Shown here: piece after piece, positions 26,136 through 32,216 of the stretch
Layout: each line of letters opens with the position of its first letter
Numbering within the stretch: the first letter of the stretch is position 1
Origin: Alphaproteobacteria bacterium
GTDB lineage: Bacteria > Pseudomonadota > Alphaproteobacteria > Bin95
NCBI GenBank assembly: GCA_022826185.1
Contig: JAJDVH010000087.1
Span: 1-32,216, forward strand
Length of the DNA stretch: 32,216 nt
Reading direction: 5' to 3'
The notes under the pieces: generated by a model
Databases searched by the model: none
What the model was told of the DNA's origin: nothing
What the model saw: the letters and a program-made list of their open reading frames with translations, nothing else
Translations under genes and position numbers: made by a program

Positions 26136-27689
26136 TTGGCCCGGAACGGCGGCTCCCGGCAGCCTGACCGCGCGGCGGTCAGGCTTCGCGGCGTCGCAAA
26201 GCGTTTCGGCGCCGTTCTCGCGAACGACGGTGTCGATCTGGATATCGGCCGGGGCAGCGTCCACGGCATTATCGGCGAGAACGGGGCGGGCAAGTCCACC
26301 CTCGCCTCGATCATCTACGGGCTCTATGCGCCGGACGGCGGCGCCGTGGAGATCGACGGCAAGGCGGCGGCGCTCCGCAGCCCCGCCGACGCCATCGCGC
26401 GGGGCGTCGGCATGGTCCACCAGCACTTCATGCTGGTGCCGACCTTCACCGTGCTGGAAAACATCATGCTCGGCATGGAGGGCGGCTTCCTGCTCGGGCA
26501 GGGCGAAGCCGACATCCGCGCAAGGCTGGAGAGCCTGAGCCGGCAGCACGGCCTCGAGGTGGACCCCGACGCCCTCGTCGACGACCTGCCCGTCGGCCTG
26601 CGCCAGCGGGTCGAGATCCTGAAGGCGCTCTTCCGCGGCGCGCGAATCCTGATCCTCGACGAACCCACGGGCGTGCTGACCCCGGACGAGACGGACCGGC
26701 TCTTCACCATCCTGCGCGGTATACGGGATGCGGGCGGCACGGTCGTCCTGATTACCCACAAGCTGCGGGAGGTGATGGCGGTCTGCGGCACGGTCTCGGT
26801 CATGCGCCGCGGCCGGATGGTCGGCCACCGCGAAACGGCGGAGACGAACACGGCGGAACTCGCCGAACTCATGGTCGGGCGGAAGGTCGGGCAGGCGGCG
26901 CGGCCGTCGGGAAGCGCGGCCGGGACCCCGGTTCTGCGGGCGGCGGGGCTCACTTGGCGCAGCCCGGGCGGCGCACTGCGCCTCGGCGAGGTCGATCTGG
27001 AGCTGCGCGCCGGTGAGATCCTCGCCGTCGCGGGCGTTTCCGGCAACGGCCAGTCCGAGCTGCTGGACCTTCTGTCCGGCCTGTCCGGCGTGCAGGAGGG
27101 CCGGATCGAATTCGCCGGACGGCGCATCGACGCGGCCCATCCGGCGACGCCTGCCGAAATGCGCGCGCTGGGCCTGGCGCATGTGCCGGAGGACCGCCAG
27201 CGGCGGGGGTTGGTGCTGCCGTTCGAGGCGCGCGAGAACGCGGTGCTCGGCCGCCCGCAGAACGCCGGACCCGGCCCCTGGACGAGCGGGGCGGCGATGC
27301 TTGCGCATACGGAGCCGCTGATCGCGCGCTTCGACATTCGACCGCCGGAACCGATGCTGCCGGCGGCCGGGTTTTCCGGCGGCAACCAGCAGAAGATCGT
27401 GCTCGCGCGCGAGTTCGACTCCGCGCCCGCCGTGCTGCTGCTCGGCCAGCCGACGCGCGGCGTCGATATCGGCACCATCGAGACCATCCACGCGCAGGTC
27501 ATGGCGCTGAAGGAACGGGGCTGCGCCATCCTGCTGGTCTCGACGGAGCTCGATGAGATTCTGGCGCTTGCCGACCGGATCATGGTGATAAACGGCGGGC
27601 GGGTGGCCGGCACGGTTCCGGCGGAGGGCGCGACGCGCCGGCAGCTCGGGCTGATGATGACCGGCGCCGCAGGGGAGGCCGGCGCGTGA
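26136..27689 (+). CDS. ABC transporter ATP-binding protein with two fused domains (BMP/nucleoside type)
   Basis: A 517-residue tandem ATPase. The first domain is canonical: Walker A GENGAGKST, the family-style signature VGLRQRVEIL and Walker B ILILDEPTGVL. In the second domain the P-loop reads GVSGNGQSELL (lysine replaced by glutamine) and Walker B reads LLLGQPTRGVD, with signature FSGGNQQK. Such degeneracy is usual in this transporter class. The start is TTG 26136, 10 bases after the binding-protein gene, with GAGGG upstream; no better start precedes the conserved RLRGVAKRFG. It overlaps the first permease by GTGA. Confidence 0.92.
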   Translation: MARNGGSRQPDRAAVRLRGVAKRFGAVLANDGVDLDIGRGSVHGIIGENGAGKSTLASIIYGLYAPDGGAVEIDGKAAALRSPADAIARGVGMVHQHFMLVPTFTVLENIMLGMEGGFLLGQGEADIRARLESLSRQHGLEVDPDALVDDLPVGLRQRVEILKALFRGARILILDEPTGVLTPDETDRLFTILRGIRDAGGTVVLITHKLREVMAVCGTVSVMRRGRMVGHRETAETNTAELAELMVGRKVGQAARPSGSAAGTPVLRAAGLTWRSPGGALRLGEVDLELRAGEILAVAGVSGNGQSELLDLLSGLSGVQEGRIEFAGRRIDAAHPATPAEMRALGLAHVPEDRQRRGLVLPFEARENAVLGRPQNAGPGPWTSGAAMLAHTEPLIARFDIRPPEPMLPAAGFSGGNQQKIVLAREFDSAPAVLLLGQPTRGVDIGTIETIHAQVMALKERGCAILLVSTELDEILALADRIMVINGGRVAGTVPAEGATRRQLGLMMTGAAGEAGA

Positions 27690-28780
27690 CGGGCCTGCCG
27701 CGCTGGCTCGATATCGGCGTCCTGCCTCTTGTCAATCTCGCGCTTGCGCTGCTGGCGGCGGCGGTCGTGGTCGTGCTGGTCGGCGAGGACCCGCTGCACG
27801 TCTTCGCCGTCCTCCTGCAGGGGGCCTTCGCGCCCGGCGCGCTCGGCTACACGCTCTACTACGCGACCAACTTCATCTTCACCGGCCTTGCCGCCGCGCT
27901 CGCCTTCCAGGCGCGGCTCTTCAACATCGGCGCCGAGGGCCAGGCGATGCTGGGCGGCCTCGGCATCGCCTTCGTCTGCCTCTCTTTCGAGACCGTGCTG
28001 CCCGGCCCCCTTGTCGCGGTCGTCGCGATTGCCGCCGCCGCGCTGTTCGGCGCCGCATGGGCCGTCGTGCCCGGCTGGCTGCAGGCCTACCGGGGCAGCC
28101 ACATCGTCATCACCACCATCATGTTCAACTTCCTCGCCTCCGGCCTGATGGTCTGGCTGCTCTCGGGGCCGATCATGCGGCCGGGACAGGGTTCGCCGCA
28201 GACGCGGCTCTTCGGCGAGGGCGTCTGGTTGCCGGCCATGCACGACCTCGCGCGCGGCCTGGGGTTCGAGGCCGCCCGCTCGCCGCTCAACCTGTCCTTC
28301 CTGTTCGCGCTGCTCGCCTGCGCGGCGGTCTGGGCGCTGATCTGGCGCACCAAGTTCGGCTATGCGCTCCGCGCCATCGGCCACAGCGAGGAGGCGGCGC
28401 GCTATGCGGGCATTCCCGTCCGGCGCGCGGTGGTCGTCGCGATGGCGCTTTCCGGCGCGTTCGCGGGCTGCATGGCGCTGAACGAGATACTCGGCGTCCA
28501 GCACAAGCTGGTGCTCAACTTTTCCGCCGGCTACGGCTTCACCGGCATCGCGGTCGCGCTGATGGGCCGCAACCATCCGGCGGGCATACTGGCGGCGAGC
28601 CTGCTGTTCGGCGCGCTCTTCCAGGGCGGGGCGGAGCTCAATTTCGAGTTCGAGACCATCACCCACGAGCTGGCCCTTGTGATCCAGGGCCTTGTGATCC
28701 TGTTCTCGGGCGCGCTCGCCTACATGTTCACGCCCTGGCTGGCGCGGCTGCTGCTCTCGCGGAGCGCCGCCCGTGCCTGA
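27686..28780 (+). CDS. ABC transporter permease, BMP/nucleoside type, first subunit
   Basis: A 364-residue inner-membrane permease with about eight hydrophobic segments. Typical family stretches are LAFQARLFNIGAEGQAMLGG, GSHIVITTIMFNFLASGLM, WRTKFGYALRAIGHSEEAAR and GFTGIAVALMGRNHPAGI. The start is GTG 27686 in a GTGA overlap with the ATPase gene. It pairs with the next permease to form the channel. Confidence 0.92.
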   Translation: MTGLPRWLDIGVLPLVNLALALLAAAVVVVLVGEDPLHVFAVLLQGAFAPGALGYTLYYATNFIFTGLAAALAFQARLFNIGAEGQAMLGGLGIAFVCLSFETVLPGPLVAVVAIAAAALFGAAWAVVPGWLQAYRGSHIVITTIMFNFLASGLMVWLLSGPIMRPGQGSPQTRLFGEGVWLPAMHDLARGLGFEAARSPLNLSFLFALLACAAVWALIWRTKFGYALRAIGHSEEAARYAGIPVRRAVVVAMALSGAFAGCMALNEILGVQHKLVLNFSAGYGFTGIAVALMGRNHPAGILAASLLFGALFQGGAELNFEFETITHELALVIQGLVILFSGALAYMFTPWLARLLLSRSAARA

Positions 28781-29747
28781 GGTCTGGATCGACATTCTGG
28801 CGGTCCTGGACGGCACGGCCCGCCTCGCCGCGCCGCTCATCCTCTGCGCCATGGCCGGGCTGGTGTCCGAGCGCTCCGGCATCGTCGATATCGGGCTGGA
28901 GGGCAAGCTGCTGGCCGGGGCTTTCGCCGCCGCCGCGGTCGCCACGCTCACCGGCTCGCCCTGGGCGGGGTTGGGCGCCTCGCTGGCGGCGTCCGTCATG
29001 CTGGCGCTCGTCCACGGCTTCGCCTGCATCACCCATCGCGGCGAGCAGATCGTCTCCGGCGTCGCGGTCAACATCCTCGCGCTCGGCATGACGGTCGTGA
29101 TCGCGAATGCGCTCTTCCGCCATGGCGGCCATACCCCCGCGCTTGGCCCGGGCGAGAGGTTTTCCCCGATGGCCCTGCCACTGTCCGAAACCCTGCGCGA
29201 GGTCCCGGTTCTGGGGTCCCTCTATGCGGAGCTGGTATCGGGCCACAACCTGCTGGTCTATGCGGCCTTCCTCTCCGTCCCGCTGGTCTGGTGGCTCCTC
29301 TGGCGCACGCGCTTCGGGCTCAGGCTCCGCGCCGCCGGCGAGATGCCGGAGGCGGTGGACAGCGCCGGCGTCTCGGTCCCGGCGCTCCGCTATCGGGGCA
29401 TCCTGATCGCCGGCCTGCTCTGCGGGCTGGCGGGCGCCTACCTCTCGATCGCCCACGGCGCTGGGTTCGTGCGCGAAATGAGCGCGGGCAAGGGCTTCCT
29501 CGCGCTCGCGGCGCTGATCTTCGGGCGCTGGAAACCGCTGCCCGTGCTCTTCGCCTGCCTGCTGTTCGGCCTGCTGGACACGGTGGCGCCGAGGCTCCAG
29601 GGGGTGGACCTGCCGCTGGTCGGCCCGGTCCCCGTCGCGCTGGTCTCGGTGCTGCCCTATGCGATGACGGTCGTGCTGCTGGCGGGCTTCTTCGGCCGCG
29701 CCATCCCGCCCCGCGCCCTAGGACGGCCCTTCGTGAAGGAGCACTGA
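28773..29747 (+). CDS. ABC transporter permease, BMP/nucleoside type, second subunit
   Basis: A 324-residue permease. [39 protein letters not shown] and [20 protein letters not shown] are family-typical, with about eight membrane spans. The start is GTG 28773, overlapping the previous gene by 8 bases. It is the last gene of the import operon. No nucleoside hydrolase or phosphorylase gene follows, so the substrate must be inferred from the family alone. Confidence 0.92.
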   Translation: MPEVWIDILAVLDGTARLAAPLILCAMAGLVSERSGIVDIGLEGKLLAGAFAAAAVATLTGSPWAGLGASLAASVMLALVHGFACITHRGEQIVSGVAVNILALGMTVVIANALFRHGGHTPALGPGERFSPMALPLSETLREVPVLGSLYAELVSGHNLLVYAAFLSVPLVWWLLWRTRFGLRLRAAGEMPEAVDSAGVSVPALRYRGILIAGLLCGLAGAYLSIAHGAGFVREMSAGKGFLALAALIFGRWKPLPVLFACLLFGLLDTVAPRLQGVDLPLVGPVPVALVSVLPYAMTVVLLAGFFGRAIPPRALGRPFVKEH

Positions 29748-29794
29748 TACCAGCGGCATCGACTTCGGACTCATGTGAAGACTGCGGCCCATAT

Positions 29795-29925
29795 CGTCGC
29801 CCCGGACCCCGATCCGGGGCCCAGCCTCGGTCCTGGCGGCAGTTTCAGCAGTCGAGCTTGCCCTCCACCGGCTGCGGCGGTGGCGCGAGTCAGGGATGGG
29901 CCCCGGCTCGGGGGCCGAGGCGACG
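29795..29925. repeat. Small palindromic intergenic element
   Basis: Two 29-base arms, 29795-29823 and 29897-29925, are inverted copies with 26 of 29 positions identical by eye. They are very rich in C/G runs (CCGGGGCCCA type) and separated by 73 bases. Each arm is also partly self-complementary. The element fills the 293-base gap between the import operon and leuB. This form resembles the GC-rich palindromic repeats scattered in alphaproteobacterial intergenic regions. No transposase is present. The rest of 29748-30040 shows nothing else that I can support. Confidence 0.6.
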
Positions 29926-30040
29926 GTGGAGGTGGCTTCGCCATGGGTTCCGGTCAACGACCGCTGGTATGAGGCCCGGCGCTTCCGGGGCGGCGGCGCG
30001 GGCGCTATGTTCCGCGCATCCGAGGAGGAGGGGGCCGGAC

Positions 30041-31156
30041 ATGCCCGCCAACAAGAAGATGCTCATTCTCGCCGGCGACGGCATCGGCCCGGAGGTGGTG
30101 GGGCAGGTGCGCCGCGTGGTGGACTGGATGGACCGGCGCCGCCATGTCTCCTTCGACATCGCCGAAGGACTGGTGGGGGGTGCGGCCATCGACGCGCACG
30201 GCCTGCCGCTGACCGACGAGACGCTCGCCGATGCGGTCGCCTCCGACGCGGTGCTGTTCGGCTCCGTCGGCGGGCCGAAATGGGAGACCTTGCCCTTCGA
30301 GGTCCAGCCCGAGCGCGGCCTGCTGCGCCTGCGCAAGGAGATGGACCTGTTCGCCAATCTCCGCCCGGCCATCGTGTTCGATGCGCTTGCCGACGCCTCC
30401 TCGCTCAAGCGCGAGCTCGTCTCCGGCCTCGACATCATGATCCTGCGCGAGCTGACCGGCGGCATCTATTTCGGCGAGCCGCGCGGCATCGAGGACCTGG
30501 GCAACGGCGTCCGGCGCGGCATCAACACGCAGGTCTATACGACGCCGGAGGTCGAGCGCGTCGCCCGGGTCGGGTTCGAGCTCGCCCGCAAGCGCTCCAA
30601 CCGCGTGATGTCGGTCGAGAAGGCCAATGTCATGGAGAGCGGCGTGATGTGGCGCGAGGACGTCCAGCGCATCCATGACGACGAGTTTCCCGATGTCGAG
30701 CTTGCGCACATGTATGCGGACAACTGCGCCATGCAGCTCGTCCGCGACCCGAAGCAGTTCGATGTCATCGTCACCGACAACCTGTTCGGCGACCTGCTGT
30801 CAGACTGTGCGGCGATGCTGACCGGCTCGCTCGGCATGCTGCCCTCGGCTTCGCTGGGCGCGGAGGACCCGACCACGGGCCGCCGCCTCTCGCTCTACGA
30901 GCCGGTGCATGGCAGCGCGCCCGACATCGCCGGGCAGGACCGCGCCAACCCGCTTGCCGAGCTGCTCTCCTTCTCCATGATGCTGCGCTACAGCTTCGAC
31001 ATGGACGAGGACGCCGACCTGGTGGACGGCGCGGTCGAGACCGTGCTGGCCTCCGGCGTGCGCACCGCCGACATCGCCGAACCGGGCCGGGACCCCGTCT
31101 CCTGCTCCGCCATGGGCGACGCCGTGCTCGCGGAACTGGACCGGCTGGCGGCTTGA
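30041..31156 (+). CDS. leuB: 3-isopropylmalate dehydrogenase
   Basis: A 371-residue LeuB, which oxidatively decarboxylates 3-isopropylmalate in leucine synthesis using NAD. Blocks in order: [98 protein letters not shown] and the NAD-site stretch [22 protein letters not shown] 30041 has a strong GAGGAGGAGG site. Other leu genes are absent from the window. A decayed copy of its own 3' end follows immediately. Confidence 0.96.
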   Translation: MPANKKMLILAGDGIGPEVVGQVRRVVDWMDRRRHVSFDIAEGLVGGAAIDAHGLPLTDETLADAVASDAVLFGSVGGPKWETLPFEVQPERGLLRLRKEMDLFANLRPAIVFDALADASSLKRELVSGLDIMILRELTGGIYFGEPRGIEDLGNGVRRGINTQVYTTPEVERVARVGFELARKRSNRVMSVEKANVMESGVMWREDVQRIHDDEFPDVELAHMYADNCAMQLVRDPKQFDVIVTDNLFGDLLSDCAAMLTGSLGMLPSASLGAEDPTTGRRLSLYEPVHGSAPDIAGQDRANPLAELLSFSMMLRYSFDMDEDADLVDGAVETVLASGVRTADIAEPGRDPVSCSAMGDAVLAELDRLAA

Positions 31157-31180
31157 TGAGGCGTCTCACCGGCGCGGATG

Positions 31181-31354
31181 GACAGGTCGGCAGGACTGAG
31201 CAACACCGACCGGCCGCGCGCCGCGCTTTCCTTCTCGGCGACGCTGCGCTAAAGCTTGGACATGGCTGAAGACGCGGATCTCGTGGACCGGGCGGCGGAG
31301 ACCGCGCCCGTCTCCGGCGCGCTCGCCGCGGGCGGCGCCGGGCCGGCGGCCTGA
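31181..31354 (+). pseudogene. Degenerate second copy of the leuB 3' end
   Basis: The DNA after leuB aligns to codons about 294-348 of leuB itself. In frame from 31223 it reads ALSFSATLR, then a TAA stop (31250-31252), then SLDMAEDADLVDRAAET. The intact gene reads [10 protein letters not shown] then [17 protein letters not shown]. The tyrosine codon TAC has become TAA. The match starts about 31181 (GGCAGGAC stretch), needs a small indel near 31210 and fades after about 31320. A TGA in the same frame ends the remnant at 31354. It is most simply a tandem-duplication or recombination relic. Confidence 0.8.
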
Positions 31355-31389
31355 GACGCCGCGTGTCGTCAACGGAAGAACGCCGGACG

Positions 31390-31926
31390 ATGCGCGGTCC
31401 GCTGCGGATCGTAAGGCACGGGTGGCGGCCTCCGGAGCGGCCGAAACGCCTGCCCCCCTGGTGGCCGCAGGCCAGGGAAATGCTGGAGCAGGGCCACTCG
31501 CTCAAGTCGGTCGGCAGGACGGTGGGCGTTTCCAGCCAGAGGGTCGCGCAGATAGCCGGCAAGGCCGAGAGGTTCGGGGAAACCGTCAGGCGGAGGCGGC
31601 AGAACCCGCCCAAGCCGCGCCCTTGCGCCGTATGCGGCACGGTGTTCCGGCCGCACAGCCGGCACTCCGCCTACTGCTCCAGGCAATGCGCCGGCCTGGG
31701 CCGGAGCGAAAAGACCCGGCCGGCCGAAACGATCCGGCGCGCCTTCGAACTGCGCTGCGCCGGGAAATCCTACTGGGACATCGCGGACATGCTGGACATC
31801 GCGCCGGAGGGGTCCCGGCATTACCGCCAGACACGGGCGCGGCACTTCGCCAATGCGTGGGCCCGGCGGTCGGGGCTCAAACTGCCCGCCAAGCCGCGCA
31901 AGCCCCGGACACCGCCCGAAAGCTGA
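31390..31926 (+). CDS. Unrecognised basic protein with HTH-like and zinc-finger-like segments
   Basis: A 178-residue, strongly basic protein that I do not recognise. From the N-terminus it has a helix-turn-helix-like stretch (GHSLKSVGRTVGVSSQRVAQ), then a zinc-knuckle-like motif CAVCGTVFRPHS...YCSRQC (C-x2-C-x13-C-x3-C, cysteines 79, 82, 96, 100), then a second HTH-like stretch (GKSYWDIADMLDIA) and a proline/lysine-rich tail. This suggests DNA binding, or a small phage- or plasmid-type regulator. ATG 31390 is chosen, but a GTG at 31363 would add nine residues; neither has a good ribosome binding site. It lies between the leuB remnant and the right outward promoter. Confidence 0.6.
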   Translation: MRGPLRIVRHGWRPPERPKRLPPWWPQAREMLEQGHSLKSVGRTVGVSSQRVAQIAGKAERFGETVRRRRQNPPKPRPCAVCGTVFRPHSRHSAYCSRQCAGLGRSEKTRPAETIRRAFELRCAGKSYWDIADMLDIAPEGSRHYRQTRARHFANAWARRSGLKLPAKPRKPRTPPES

Positions 31927-31933
31927 GCCGGGG

Positions 31934-31961
31934 GCCGGCAATGGCGGCTGCAGCCGCCGGC
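31934..31961. terminator. GC palindrome after the HTH/zinc-finger-like gene
   Basis: A perfect 16-base palindrome GGCGGCTGCAGCCGCC (31943-31958) sits just downstream of the stop at 31926, within a longer GC-rich inverted stretch. There is no T tract, so termination is only a possibility. Confidence 0.25.
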
Positions 31962-32010
31962 GTGAGAGGGGAACGCCTGCGGCTTCCTCCCGGATTCAAC
32001 GGGCTGCGAG

Positions 32011-32078
32011 AAAATAGCCGGATATTTTCATTTTTTGTTCCCGGACGGGCTTGACATTTGGCGGTATGGTGTAGAATG
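32011..32078 (+). promoter_or_regulatory. Strong outward-facing promoter at the right end
   Basis: TTGACA (32051-32056), a 15-base spacer and TAGAAT (32072-32077). Upstream, about 32011-32040, is an A/T-rich run (ATATTTTCATTTTTTG) like an UP element. It mirrors the left-end promoter, although the upstream AT-rich sequences differ in detail, which indicates conserved function and not simple duplication of flanking DNA. Confidence 0.55.
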
Positions 32079-32216
32079 AAAGTAGAGAGAGGCGGCTTCC
32101 GGGGCCGCCTTTCGGCGTTTCTGCAGAAAGCGACCGGCTGGGGGCCGAAAAAGCCCCCGGCGAGAGCAAGCGCGAGAGGTGCGTCCTGCGTCTCGCGCGC
32201 GCAATCAGGTGCGCGA
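32049..32216 (+). repeat. Right copy of the terminal inverted repeat
   Basis: This is the reverse complement of 89-255 at about 96% identity by eye, and it runs to the last base of the window. It carries hairpins with arms 32090-32096/32104-32110 (AGGCGGC/GCCGCCT) and 32140-32145/32153-32158 (GGGGGC/GCCCCC), both downstream of the promoter. It probably continues outside the window, since the left copy's transcribed side extends a further 88 bases before the window edge. Confidence 0.9.

Noticed and set aside
27010-27460. Broken second ATPase domain of the importer as a loss of function
   Set aside because: The missing Walker lysine and glutamate in the second domain are normal for this nucleoside/BMP transporter class.

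Overview
The window reads as a GC-rich alphaproteobacterial chromosome segment. Most of the sequence is dense housekeeping DNA: parE, trpE, a PpiD-type foldase, typA, plsY, dprA, topA, rnr and leuB, with many 1-8 base stop/start overlaps and GTG starts. The species cannot be named from sequence alone. The two ends carry an approximately 167-bp inverted repeat (89-255 and 32049-32216, about 96% identical by eye). Each copy holds a strong-looking promoter that fires outward, which suggests that the window lies between two oppositely oriented copies of a repeated stable-RNA operon, possibly rRNA. That identity is an inference, because no rRNA is inside the window.

Layout, left to right. (1) 1-2742 is accessory: the left outward promoter/leader, an orphan BrnA-type antitoxin, and a lower-GC two-gene cassette on the minus strand coding for a DUF5131/Gp37-Gp68 'three-Cys-motif' protein and its TcmP partner. 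(2) 2826-12390, all minus strand: typA, a VOC-fold protein and a ThDP-dependent enzyme (8365-12390), then ppiD, trpE and parE. (3) 12420-16262: a threonine-synthase-like enzyme (+), an alpha/beta hydrolase (-), a secreted Sel1-repeat protein (+), a DUF1289 protein (-) and a VapC/Phd-type toxin-antitoxin pair (-). (4) 16398-25075, plus strand, tightly packed: npdG, cofE and cofD (coenzyme F420 reduction and biosynthesis), then plsY, dprA, topA and rnr. Neighbours overlap by 1-4 bases or are 1 base apart. (5) 25125-29747, plus strand: a complete BMP-type ABC importer (binding protein, double ATPase, two permeases), probably for nucleosides. (6) 29748-32048: a palindromic intergenic element, leuB, a decayed second copy of the 3' end of leuB with an internal stop, and an unrecognised HTH/zinc-finger-like protein. 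The right outward promoter follows.

Most genes are core functions: topology and DNA uptake (parE, topA, dprA), RNA decay (rnr), translation stress (typA), phospholipid synthesis (plsY), amino-acid synthesis (trpE, leuB) and envelope folding (ppiD). The points that stand out are the F420 gene trio, which is unusual in this type of organism, the TcmP/three-Cys cassette of unknown function, the leuB remnant and the outward-facing end repeats. No CRISPR array, tRNA, rRNA, transposase or prophage structural gene was seen.
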